Of a stretch of 64,000 nt of DNA, positions 57,355 to 64,000 are shown in pieces. Positions within the stretch are counted from its first letter, which is position 1. The number at the start of each line of letters is the position of its first letter. The position numbers and the translations under genes are program-made. The notes beneath the pieces are model-generated. The model was not told the origin of the DNA and did not search any database. It saw nothing but the letters and a program-made list of their open reading frames with translations. This DNA is from Planococcus ruber (lineage in GTDB: Bacteria; Bacillota; Bacilli; Bacillales_A; Planococcaceae), in contig NZ_JALHAG010000009.1 of NCBI RefSeq assembly GCF_022819085.1, positions 1 to 64,000 of the forward strand. The letters run 5' to 3'.

Positions 57355-59739
57355 TTAGTTGCGGAGCGGTTTGCCTTTAACGAGCATATGCTGCATCCGC
57401 TGCTGGGTTTTCGGTTCTGCGACAAGGCTTAGGAACGCTTCCCGCTCCAAATCCAATAGATACTGTTCGTCCACTTTCGTGCCGTAAGGAAGCTTGCCTC
57501 CTGATAGCACATATGCCAGTTTTTTCGCTATTTTCAAATCGTATTCGCTGATATAGCCGGAACTGAGCATGCCTTGCGCTCCCAATAGAAGCGTTGCGTA
57601 GCCCGGTTCGCCGGTAACGGGAATCTTTTCGCGAAGCGGCGCTTGGTAGCCGTTTTCATATAAAGCTAACGCTGCTTGCTTCGCATCGTAGATCAAGTGG
57701 TCGCTGTTCACTGAAATTCCGTCAACGAAGTTCAGGAAGTTGTTTTCGCGCGCTTCTTCGGCAGAAGTCGATACTTTCGCCATCGCAATCGATTCAAAAA
57801 CATTGCTCGCGATATTCTGCAGATCCACATTCACGCCGTTCGGCAGGCCTTTCAAATGTTTGATGTAGAGTTCTTTGTTTCCGCCGCCGCCTGGAATCAG
57901 TCCGACACCTGCTTCAACAAGGCCCATATACGTTTCCATCGATGCCTGGATGTGGGCTGCCGGCAACGCGACTTCCGCTCCGCCGCCAAGCGACATGCCG
58001 AATGGTGCTGCTACGACCGGTTTTGGACTGTATTTAATCTTCATCATGGCGTTTTGGAACGTTTTGATCGTGAAATCGAGTTCAAAGATGTTGTCGTCTT
58101 GAGCTTCCATCAAAATCATGCCCAGATTCGCACCGACACAGAAGTTCTTTCCTTGGTTCCCGATGACTAAGCCTTTAAAATTCTTTTCTACTTCATCTAC
58201 AGCGAAATTAATCATTTGCATGATATCCAGGCCGATTGCATTCGAGCGGGAATGGAATTCCAGCAACGCGATGCCGTCGCCAAGATCGATCAGGCTAGCT
58301 CCTGAATTTGATTTGATGACGCCGTGCTTTTTCTTATATCTCTTAAGATCAATGACTTTTTCATTGACCGGCACCGGCTTGTAATCCGTTCCGTCAAAGA
58401 AGTATAGATCTCCGTTTTCTTCTTTATAGAAGCTTTCGTTGCCTGAATCGAGTAACTGCTGCACGAAGACGGGCGTCTCATGGCCTTCCTGCTTCATTTT
58501 TTCAACGGATTTTTGGACGCCGATTGCATCCCACGTTTCAAATGGACCTTGCTGCCAACCGAAGCCCCATTTCATCGCATTATCGATGGCGACGATATCA
58601 TCAGCGATTTCACCGTTCAATTCTGCCGAATAGCGTAGCGTCGGCGAAAGAATGCTCCATAGCAATTCACCTGTACGGTCTTCAGCGTAAACAAGCGTTT
58701 TCATTTTCGCGGATAAGCCTTTTTGCTGCTTCGCCATTTCTTGTGAAGGCGTTTTCAATTTTCCGGCTGGGCGGTATTCCAGGGTTTCCGGATCCAGTTC
58801 ATGGATTTCCTTGTCTTTTTTCACGAAGAACCCTTGGCCCGATTTTGCGCCAAGCCAGCCGTTTTCCACCATTTTCTTCATAAATTCAGGGGCTTCAAAC
58901 ACTTTTTGCTCGTCTCCAGAAGTTTGGTCATAGACGTTTTTGGCAACATGCATGAACGTATCAAGTCCGACAACATCCAAGGTCCGGAACGTCGCTGATT
59001 TCGGCCGGCCGATCAACGGGCCAGTGACTGAATCCACTTCACCGATAGAGTAGCCGCGGCTCTGCATTTCACGGAGCGTCACCAATAAGCCGTATGTACC
59101 GATGCGGTTCGCAATAAAGTTTGGTGTATCTTTTGCGATAACGACGCCTTTCCCAAGGCGGTCTTCACCGAATTTCACCATGAACTCAACCACTTCCGGC
59201 GCTGTCGTATTCGCAGGAATCACTTCAAGCAATTTCAAGTAGCGCGGGGGATTGAAGAAATGCGTTCCAAGGAAATGCTTGCCGAAATCTTCTGAGCGCC
59301 CTTCTGCCATGGCGTTGATGCTGATGCCTGATGTATTGGACGTAATAATCGTGCCTGGTTTTCTCACCGCGTCGATTTTTTCATATAAAGATTTTTTCAC
59401 ATCCAAGTTTTCAACAATCACTTCAATGATCCAATCAACATCTTTTAGTTTTTCCAAATCGTCTTCTAAGTTTCCTGGAGTAATCAATTGAAGATTTTTC
59501 TTTGCAGTCAGTGGAGCCGGTTTTTGTTTCAACAGCTTCTGAATTGAAGTGGAAGCAATTCGATTGCGCACGGCTTTGTCTTCGAGAGACAAACCTTTCC
59601 CCTGCTCTGCTTCTGTCAATTCACGCGGTACAATGTCCAGCAATAGTACGGGAATTCCTATGTTTGCAAGGTGTGCTGCAATTCCTGAACCCATAACGCC
59701 TGAACCGAGCACCGCCGCTTTTTTGATTTGGTATGCCAC
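57355..59739 (-). CDS. fadN: 3-hydroxyacyl-CoA dehydrogenase / enoyl-CoA hydratase
   Basis: The 794-residue bifunctional enzyme has an N-terminal NAD-binding domain (GSGVMGSGIA near residue 10), a dehydrogenase domain to about 400, and a C-terminal crotonase domain (GMSLGGGAEVAL, GVGLIPGGGGNKE). The start is GTG at 59739, 8 nt after AAGGAGGG; in-frame codons upstream overlap the operator. A FadR-type operator and a promoter lie upstream, so the fad genes are probably induced by long-chain acyl-CoA. Confidence 0.95.
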   Translation of the reverse strand: MAYQIKKAAVLGSGVMGSGIAAHLANIGIPVLLLDIVPRELTEAEQGKGLSLEDKAVRNRIASTSIQKLLKQKPAPLTAKKNLQLITPGNLEDDLEKLKDVDWIIEVIVENLDVKKSLYEKIDAVRKPGTIITSNTSGISINAMAEGRSEDFGKHFLGTHFFNPPRYLKLLEVIPANTTAPEVVEFMVKFGEDRLGKGVVIAKDTPNFIANRIGTYGLLVTLREMQSRGYSIGEVDSVTGPLIGRPKSATFRTLDVVGLDTFMHVAKNVYDQTSGDEQKVFEAPEFMKKMVENGWLGAKSGQGFFVKKDKEIHELDPETLEYRPAGKLKTPSQEMAKQQKGLSAKMKTLVYAEDRTGELLWSILSPTLRYSAELNGEIADDIVAIDNAMKWGFGWQQGPFETWDAIGVQKSVEKMKQEGHETPVFVQQLLDSGNESFYKEENGDLYFFDGTDYKPVPVNEKVIDLKRYKKKHGVIKSNSGASLIDLGDGIALLEFHSRSNAIGLDIMQMINFAVDEVEKNFKGLVIGNQGKNFCVGANLGMILMEAQDDNIFELDFTIKTFQNAMMKIKYSPKPVVAAPFGMSLGGGAEVALPAAHIQASMETYMGLVEAGVGLIPGGGGNKELYIKHLKGLPNGVNVDLQNIASNVFESIAMAKVSTSAEEARENNFLNFVDGISVNSDHLIYDAKQAALALYENGYQAPLREKIPVTGEPGYATLLLGAQGMLSSGYISEYDLKIAKKLAYVLSGGKLPYGTKVDEQYLLDLEREAFLSLVAEPKTQQRMQHMLVKGKPLRN

Positions 59740-59762
59740 GAGCAAACCCTCCTTGAGTTTTT

Positions 59763-59780
59763 TGAATGAATCCTCATTCA
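59763..59780. promoter_or_regulatory. FadR (YsiA)-type operator
   Basis: TGAATGAATCCTCATTCA is a perfect 7-bp inverted repeat with a 4-nt centre. It agrees with the B. subtilis FadR site (TGAATGA-N4-TCATTCA). It lies 24 bp upstream of fadN and downstream of the predicted -10 box, so bound repressor would block elongation. Confidence 0.85.
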
Positions 59781-59820
59781 TTTTTATCGTAAAAAAAAAT
59801 AGAACGTTCTCTATGACCTT

Positions 59821-59849
59821 AGTGTAAATTATTTTTCCTTTTTTCGCAA
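59821..59849 (-). promoter_or_regulatory. Predicted fadN promoter
   Basis: TTGCGA (59844-59849), 17-nt spacer and TACACT (59821-59826) on the minus strand. Each box matches consensus at four of six positions. Confidence 0.45.
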
Positions 59850-59950
59850 TATTTAATCCTTAAAAATATCCATTCCTTTCAAGTTTGTTTTCTTTTCGAA
59901 AAGCGGCAGACAAGGTAAACTGAAGAAGAACCAGTTAAGGAGGAGAAATG

Positions 59951-60271
59951 ATGAAACCAATTACATCAACTGAACAATTCAACACTGTAATAGGAGGAAC
60001 TGATCCTGTCATTGTTAAATTCCAAGCAGGATGGTGCCCGGATTGCACACGCATGGATATGTTCATCGACCCGATCGTCGAAGAATACAACCAATACACT
60101 TGGTATGACGTAAACCGTGATGAGCTGCCTGAACTGGCAGAAAAATATGAAGTAATGGGCATTCCAAGCTTGCTGATTTTCAAAAACGGTGAAAAAACAG
60201 CGCACTTGCACAGCGCAAACGCAAAATCGCCTGAATCAGTCACAGACTTTTTAGCTTCTCAGGAGAAATAG
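59951..60271 (+). CDS. Thioredoxin-like protein
   Basis: The 106-residue thioredoxin-fold protein has active site WCPDC (C29, C32) and the cis-proline region VMGIPSLLIF. It resembles the YtpP type of Bacillus thioredoxin-like proteins. The second of two tandem ATGs (59951) is 7 nt after GGAGG. Its last codons and stop codon are part of a 23-bp sequence repeated 360 bp downstream, where the intact terminator now lies. Confidence 0.9.
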   Translation: MKPITSTEQFNTVIGGTDPVIVKFQAGWCPDCTRMDMFIDPIVEEYNQYTWYDVNRDELPELAEKYEVMGIPSLLIFKNGEKTAHLHSANAKSPESVTDFLASQEK

Positions 60272-60285
60272 ACATTCGTCTATTT
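60263..60285 (+). repeat. Direct repeat, copy 1 (stop codon and terminator stem of thioredoxin gene)
   Basis: The 23-bp segment contains GAG-AAA-TAG (last two codons plus stop) and the stem AAATAGAC/GTCTATTT. It is identical to 60623-60645. Here the T-run is interrupted (TTTTCAGG), so termination should be weakened. Confidence 0.85.
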
Positions 60286-60439
60286 TCAGGTTGTAGGGGA
60301 ACTAGTTGTATGGGAACGTCTACTTCTGAAATCCGCACGACGGCGCTATGGACAAGGTTCCCACAATAAGCCGAGAAACCCACTCGTCTTATTGCTCCAC
60401 CCTGTCCGGAACCGCGCCGGTGCTGGAACACTCTCCAAA

Positions 60440-60576
60440 GATATGGAGCAAAATAGCGGAGACGATTTTCTTATAAAATCATCGTTTTAAAACACTTGCT
60501 CCTGCGCAAGCTCGTCGCAAAGCAATTGACCTCGCAAGCCACGGTCAACCGCTTCGAAGCTGTTTTGAGGAATATC
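60440..60576 (+). repeat. MITE-like repeat, copy B
   Basis: The element opens with GGAGCAAAATAGCGGAGAC (60445-60463) and closes with AGCTGTTTTGAGGAATATC (60558-60576). Each differs at one base of 19 from the ends of copy A, in the opposite orientation. The inner part is diverged and has GATTTT/AAAATC and TTGC/GCAA hairpins. It lies inside the 337-bp insert between the 23-bp direct repeats. The 60272-60768 spacer holds no gene. Confidence 0.65.
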
Positions 60577-60622
60577 GAGTTTCTAATCGAAACTTTTTCC
60601 ATTTCTATCTTTTCAACACACT

Positions 60623-60653
60623 GAGAAATAGACATTCGTCTATTTCTTTTTTT
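60623..60653 (+). terminator. Direct repeat copy 2 with intact terminator
   Basis: The second 23-bp copy extends to GAAATAGAC/GTCTATTTC with a 4-nt loop followed by T8. It looks like the original terminator of the thioredoxin gene, now displaced by 360 bp. Confidence 0.85.
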
Positions 60654-60768
60654 TGCGCTATAATAGATGTCATTGTAAAGATTCTCCATTCCTTGACACT
60701 TTCATCGCTTCGCTGCATCGGAAGTTTGGTAAAATGGCTGGGGAAACAAATTAAATTGAGGTGTACTT

Positions 60769-61233
60769 ATGGATTCAACCAATGAAATTCAAGAACTAAA
60801 AGAATTGATCAAGCATTACGAAAAAGTGATCCGCAATATGTCAGCGCCCATCATCCCTTCTATCGTGCCGAATACGATTTTAGTGCCGATTGCCGGATAT
60901 ATTTTCAGCGAACGGTTTGAAACCATCCGTACGAAAGTGCTCCAGCATGCAGCCGATAACCGGGAAATCTATTGTGTCGTCTTTGATTTTACCGGTGTCC
61001 GCATGGAAGATGTGGAATCATTCGACTACAACGAATTGGCTAACGAGCTTTCGCAATTGAACAGCGCTTTGAAATTGATGGGCCTTCGCCCGATCTACGT
61101 AGGATTCAACCCCCGTTTTGTGCGTGAAATCGTTCATGCCGGAATCCAAGTGGAACTTGAAGTCTTCAACACATTTCGTGCCGCTTTGAAGAGTTTGCTG
61201 AACGAACGCGACCAATCGCTTTACTCGATCTGA
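60769..61233 (+). CDS. RsbR-type STAS domain protein
   Basis: The 154-residue protein has a short N-terminal helix (about 1-23) and a STAS domain beginning with MSAPIIP (24-30), the hallmark of RsbR-family stressosome proteins. T75 in DFTGV is at the phosphorylation site of these domains. The usual N-terminal sensor (globin-like, PAS or other) is missing. It may be a stressosome component or a stand-alone STAS regulator. No rsbS/rsbT lies beside it. GAGGTG precedes the ATG. Confidence 0.83.
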   Translation: MDSTNEIQELKELIKHYEKVIRNMSAPIIPSIVPNTILVPIAGYIFSERFETIRTKVLQHAADNREIYCVVFDFTGVRMEDVESFDYNELANELSQLNSALKLMGLRPIYVGFNPRFVREIVHAGIQVELEVFNTFRAALKSLLNERDQSLYSI

Positions 61234-61266
61234 TACTAATCCATGAATCTTCAGGAGGTGTCCCTG

Positions 61267-61782
61267 ATGAAAGTGCTCATTCCATTTCAAGGCATGTCCC
61301 AATACCATCAGTCGATTGCCGCCGAGCTGCAGGGTTCTGCTTGCGGGCCGACAACCGCCGCTGCGATTTTAAAGCATCATGAAAAGCAGGAATATGATGT
61401 CAATGAACTTTACCGGGCACTTGGTACGACGCGCATCGGGCTCTTCACCTGGAGATTCAAAAGAAAACTGAACCGCTTTGGCCAAAAAAGATACCGAGTG
61501 ATAAAAACCCGCTCCATTGATCAAGTAAAAGAAGAATTGATGCAAGGCCGGCCGATGGCCATGAAGTTCGACCGGTATTTTTCATTCCGCTGGCGCCTCC
61601 CTTCTTCCTATAAGTATCACTGGGTTCCGCTGATCGGCTTTGAAGAACGTCCGGATGATTTGATCCTGTTTATCCACGACAACGGAAAAAGAAACCGCCC
61701 GAGTAAAGTCCAGGCGGTTTCTTATGAGCAGAACCGAAAAGTTCTGACGTTCTTAAAAATCATTCCTACTCAAACGGATTGA
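61267..61782 (+). CDS. C39-like cysteine peptidase family protein
   Basis: The 171-residue protein matches the papain-like C39_2 group: C26 in GSACGPTTAA, H118 in KYHWVPLIGF and D138 in IHDNG form a plausible triad. There is no signal peptide and no linked ABC exporter or bacteriocin gene, so a cytoplasmic role is likely. The ATG at 61267 follows AGGAGGTG. Its 3' end overlaps the converging exonuclease gene by 17 bp. Confidence 0.82.
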   Translation: MKVLIPFQGMSQYHQSIAAELQGSACGPTTAAAILKHHEKQEYDVNELYRALGTTRIGLFTWRFKRKLNRFGQKRYRVIKTRSIDQVKEELMQGRPMAMKFDRYFSFRWRLPSSYKYHWVPLIGFEERPDDLILFIHDNGKRNRPSKVQAVSYEQNRKVLTFLKIIPTQTD

Positions 61783-62665
61783 CCGGAGCCAAACTTTTCT
61801 CCAATTGCCGAGCCAGCAATTTCAATTCCTGGTCATCGAATAATTGGACCATATCGTTTGTGTAATTCGGCACCAAAATTTCATCCAGCGAAACTTGGAG
61901 CGGAATGTCGCATTTGATGACCGCAAGTTCTTTAGATAGAAGCAGCATATCTTTATGCTCTTCTATCTTTTTCTTTTGCGCCGGTTTTAACTCGTCGATT
62001 GCGGCAAGCACGCCATCTATTGAACCGTAATTTTGGATCAGCTCCAAAGCGGTCTTCGGCCCGATTCCTTTAACTCCCGGATAGCCGTCGCTCGGGTCGC
62101 CCATAAACGCTTTCACATCTGCAAACTGCACAGGTGAAATGCCGTATTCTTCTTTAAAGCGGTCTTCATTGTACACATCGTAAATATGGAAGCCTTTTTT
62201 CATGAACGCAATTTTTACGGAAGGGTTCAGCAATTGAAGCATGTCTTTATCCCCTGTGATAATCGTGAAATTCGCTTCGCCTTCCCATTGCTTAGTGAAA
62301 GAGCCGATAAAATCATCCGCTTCGATTCCAACTTCACCGTAGTTTTTCCAGCCCAATTGCTCCGATACCTTTTTCGCCAGATCGAATTGGTGCAGCATAT
62401 CTTCCGGCGGTGCAGGCCGGTTTGCTTTATAGCCGTCGAACATTTCCGTGCGGAATGTCGTCGCCCCCATATCCCAACAGACAGCCAAATGCGTCGGTTT
62501 CATCATGGTTTTTGCTGCCAGCACGTGGCGCGCAAATCCTTGGACTCCGTTTGTCGCAAGCCCTTCAGTTGTCCGGAAATACTGGCCCACAGCAGAAGTC
62601 GCAAAGAACGAACGGAACAGTAGCGCCATTCCGTCTACTAATAAAACATGCGGTTTCTCATTCAT
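61766..62665 (-). CDS. ypcP: 5'-3' exonuclease (YpcP/ExoIX-like)
   Basis: The 299-residue protein is a stand-alone version of the 5' nuclease domain of DNA polymerase I. Metal ligands are seen in LLVDGMALLFRSF (D11), GIEADDFIGSF and ITGDKDMLQLL; GVKGIGPKTALELI is the helix-hairpin-helix. It removes flaps or RNA primers. GAAGGTGAGG precedes the ATG. It converges on, and overlaps, the C39-like gene. Confidence 0.93.
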   Translation of the reverse strand: MNEKPHVLLVDGMALLFRSFFATSAVGQYFRTTEGLATNGVQGFARHVLAAKTMMKPTHLAVCWDMGATTFRTEMFDGYKANRPAPPEDMLHQFDLAKKVSEQLGWKNYGEVGIEADDFIGSFTKQWEGEANFTIITGDKDMLQLLNPSVKIAFMKKGFHIYDVYNEDRFKEEYGISPVQFADVKAFMGDPSDGYPGVKGIGPKTALELIQNYGSIDGVLAAIDELKPAQKKKIEEHKDMLLLSKELAVIKCDIPLQVSLDEILVPNYTNDMVQLFDDQELKLLARQLEKSLAPVNPFE

Positions 62666-62717
62666 CTTTATTCCTCACCTTCGTCAAACACTCTCTCCAT
62701 TATACCGCTTCTCATGC

Positions 62718-62742
62718 AAAAAAACCGCCGAAGCGGCGGTTT
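62718..62742 (-). terminator. Terminator of the BCCT transporter gene
   Basis: ACCGCCG/CGGCGGT with a 3-nt loop is followed by seven U on the minus strand, directly after the stop codon. Confidence 0.9.
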
Positions 62743-64000
62743 TATCGTTTGCGTTTAATGGCTTTGTATTCCAGATTGATTGACTTGTAGAAGGATCCCA
62801 TCATCATCAGCATAATGAAGGAGAATGGGAATGCTGAAATGATCAGCGCCGTTTGAAGCGCATCCAGCCCCCCTGCCGATAACAGGATAACCGCAATCAA
62901 TGATTGCGCAACTCCCCAAGTCAGTTTAACCGCATTTGCCGGATGCAATGACCCATTTGTCGATTGCATGCCGAGAACGAAAGTTGCTGAATCGGCGGAT
63001 GTGATAAAGAATGTCGTGACCAAAAGAATGGCGATAATGGATAAAATCACACCTAATGGCACTTCATTGAATACCCCAAACAGCGTTTCAGAAGTCAGCA
63101 ATCCGGTTAAGTCGACACCGCTGTTTTGAACATCAATTGCTGTTGAACCGAAAGCCGCAAACCAGATGAAACTTAGGAAAGTTGGAATCATCAAGACCCC
63201 AAATAGGAATTGGCGGATCGTCCGCCCTTTTGAAACGCGGGCGATAAAGATGCCGACAAATGGCGCCCACGAAATCCACCAAGCCCAATAGAAAATCGTC
63301 CAGCCGTCAATCCAAGCCCGGTTCTCTCCGTTTACCGGAGCCGAACGGAAACTCATTTGGATTAAGTTTTGGAAATAACCCCCAACACTTTCTGTGAACA
63401 TATTGAGGATCAATAAGGTCGGGCCTAGGATAAGGACCAAGACCAATAATGCGATTGCCAATACCATATTGGTATTCGACAAATACTTTATTCCCTTGCT
63501 TAATCCGCTCCAAGCTGAAATCATGAATAAGACCGTTACTACTGCAATGATGATCAATTGAACCGTGAAATTGTCTCCCGGAATGCCATCAAACAAAAAA
63601 GCCAATCCTTCATTGATTTGAATGGTTCCGAACCCGAGAGTGGTTGCTACACCTACAGCTGTAGCAAATACCGCGACGACATCAACCAAAATCCCCCATG
63701 GTCCATTCATCTTCTCGCCAAAAATCGGCTTTAACGTAGCTGAAATCAGACCTGGCTCTCCTTTACGGAATTGGAAATAAGCGAGCGGCAATGCCACTAC
63801 TGCATAAATGGCCCAGGCATGAATGCCCCAGTGGAAGAACGTGAAGCGCATCGATTCTTTGAACGCTTCCGCTGTTCCTGGCTCAGCGGTGGCCGGGTCG
63901 ATTGCAAAGTGGGACAGCGGCTCAGCCGCTCCCCAGAATACAAGCCCAATGCCCATCCCAGCTGAGAATAACATCGCAATCCATGTGCCGAAAGAAAATT
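62742..64000 (-). CDS. BCCT-family transporter (glycine betaine, OpuD-like), partial
   Basis: The frame stays open to the right edge, so the N-terminus is missing; the visible part is about 419 residues. The start-like ATG at 63974 is internal (the preceding codons read SFGTWIA). Family motifs [18 protein letters not shown] and [18 protein letters not shown] contain the aromatic substrate box. The carriers import betaine, carnitine or choline with Na+ for osmoprotection. The C-terminus is short and basic (IKRKR). Confidence 0.92.
   Translation of the reverse strand, partial: FSFGTWIAMLFSAGMGIGLVFWGAAEPLSHFAIDPATAEPGTAEAFKESMRFTFFHWGIHAWAIYAVVALPLAYFQFRKGEPGLISATLKPIFGEKMNGPWGILVDVVAVFATAVGVATTLGFGTIQINEGLAFLFDGIPGDNFTVQLIIIAVVTVLFMISAWSGLSKGIKYLSNTNMVLAIALLVLVLILGPTLLILNMFTESVGGYFQNLIQMSFRSAPVNGENRAWIDGWTIFYWAWWISWAPFVGIFIARVSKGRTIRQFLFGVLMIPTFLSFIWFAAFGSTAIDVQNSGVDLTGLLTSETLFGVFNEVPLGVILSIIAILLVTTFFITSADSATFVLGMQSTNGSLHPANAVKLTWGVAQSLIAVILLSAGGLDALQTALIISAFPFSFIMLMMMGSFYKSINLEYKAIKRKR

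Noticed and set aside
59801-59810. Palindrome AGAACGTTCT upstream of fadN considered as a LexA or CcpA site
   Set aside because: The spacing and bases fit neither consensus, and a 10-bp palindrome can arise by chance in A/T-rich flanks.
61267-61782. C39 protease as part of a bacteriocin export system
   Set aside because: There is no ABC exporter, precursor peptide or immunity gene in the surroundings.

Overview
The window reads as a core-chromosome stretch of a Gram-positive Bacillales bacterium. Gene order follows the Bacillus subtilis yug-mrp-yui-yum-yut-yun-suf-met-yus-fad region almost gene by gene. Ribosome binding sites are strong GGAGG types, base composition is moderate, and there are many Na+-coupled or osmotic systems (complete Mrp antiporter, two NSS symporters, NhaC-type and DAACS carriers, BCCT carrier). 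These features suggest a Planococcus/Planomicrobium-like member of the Planococcaceae. That assignment is inference; no rRNA gene lies inside the window.

Layout. 1-250: tandem rRNA-operon promoters firing leftward off the edge. 246-4.2 kb: EamA exporter, MgtC-like and CDF metal proteins, iron alcohol dehydrogenase. 4.3-9.9 kb: arginine/ornithine/proline catabolism (glutamate dehydrogenase, rocD, rocA) with a divergent RocR-like regulator that lacks the motifs needed for sigma-54 activation. 10-17.4 kb: yugI, a large sigma-factor-like/transmembrane/ectodomain fusion, an NSS symporter, a small Xre regulator, yugE, a lipoprotein cyclophilin and an MFS exporter. 17.7-23.4 kb: mrpABCDEFG. 23.5-33.8 kb: pepA and the conserved yui/yum/yut genes (two NADH dehydrogenase-like flavoproteins, two Fe-S carriers, several small thiol proteins, lipA). 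34-41.7 kb: a MetP/MetS-type symporter with its 37-residue subunit, a NhaC-family carrier under a lysine riboswitch, yunDEF and a DNA alkylation repair gene. 41.7-46.9 kb: sufCDSUB. 47-53.9 kb: lipoprotein, DAACS carrier, metNIQ under a SAM-I riboswitch, yusE, yusF, gcvH, yusI. 54-59.8 kb: fadN-fadA-fadE with a FadR-type operator. 59.9-64 kb: thioredoxin, RsbR-type STAS protein, C39-like protease, 5'-3' exonuclease and a BCCT carrier cut by the right edge.

Functional links. Roc enzymes turn ornithine and pyrroline-5-carboxylate into glutamate and 2-oxoglutarate. Suf, YutM-like and YutI-like proteins make and carry Fe-S clusters that LipA needs, and LipA/GcvH belong to lipoate metabolism. Methionine uptake appears twice (ABC system and NSS/MetS). 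Two amino-acid riboswitches control import genes. The fad genes form a beta-oxidation unit.

Unusual content. The most interesting items are the membrane-tethered sigma-like fusion, the degenerate RocR, a two-copy MITE-like repeat, a 23-bp duplication of the thioredoxin stop/terminator flanking a 337-bp insert, and the lysine riboswitch on a NhaC-type gene. I found no CRISPR array, phage, transposase or defence island.
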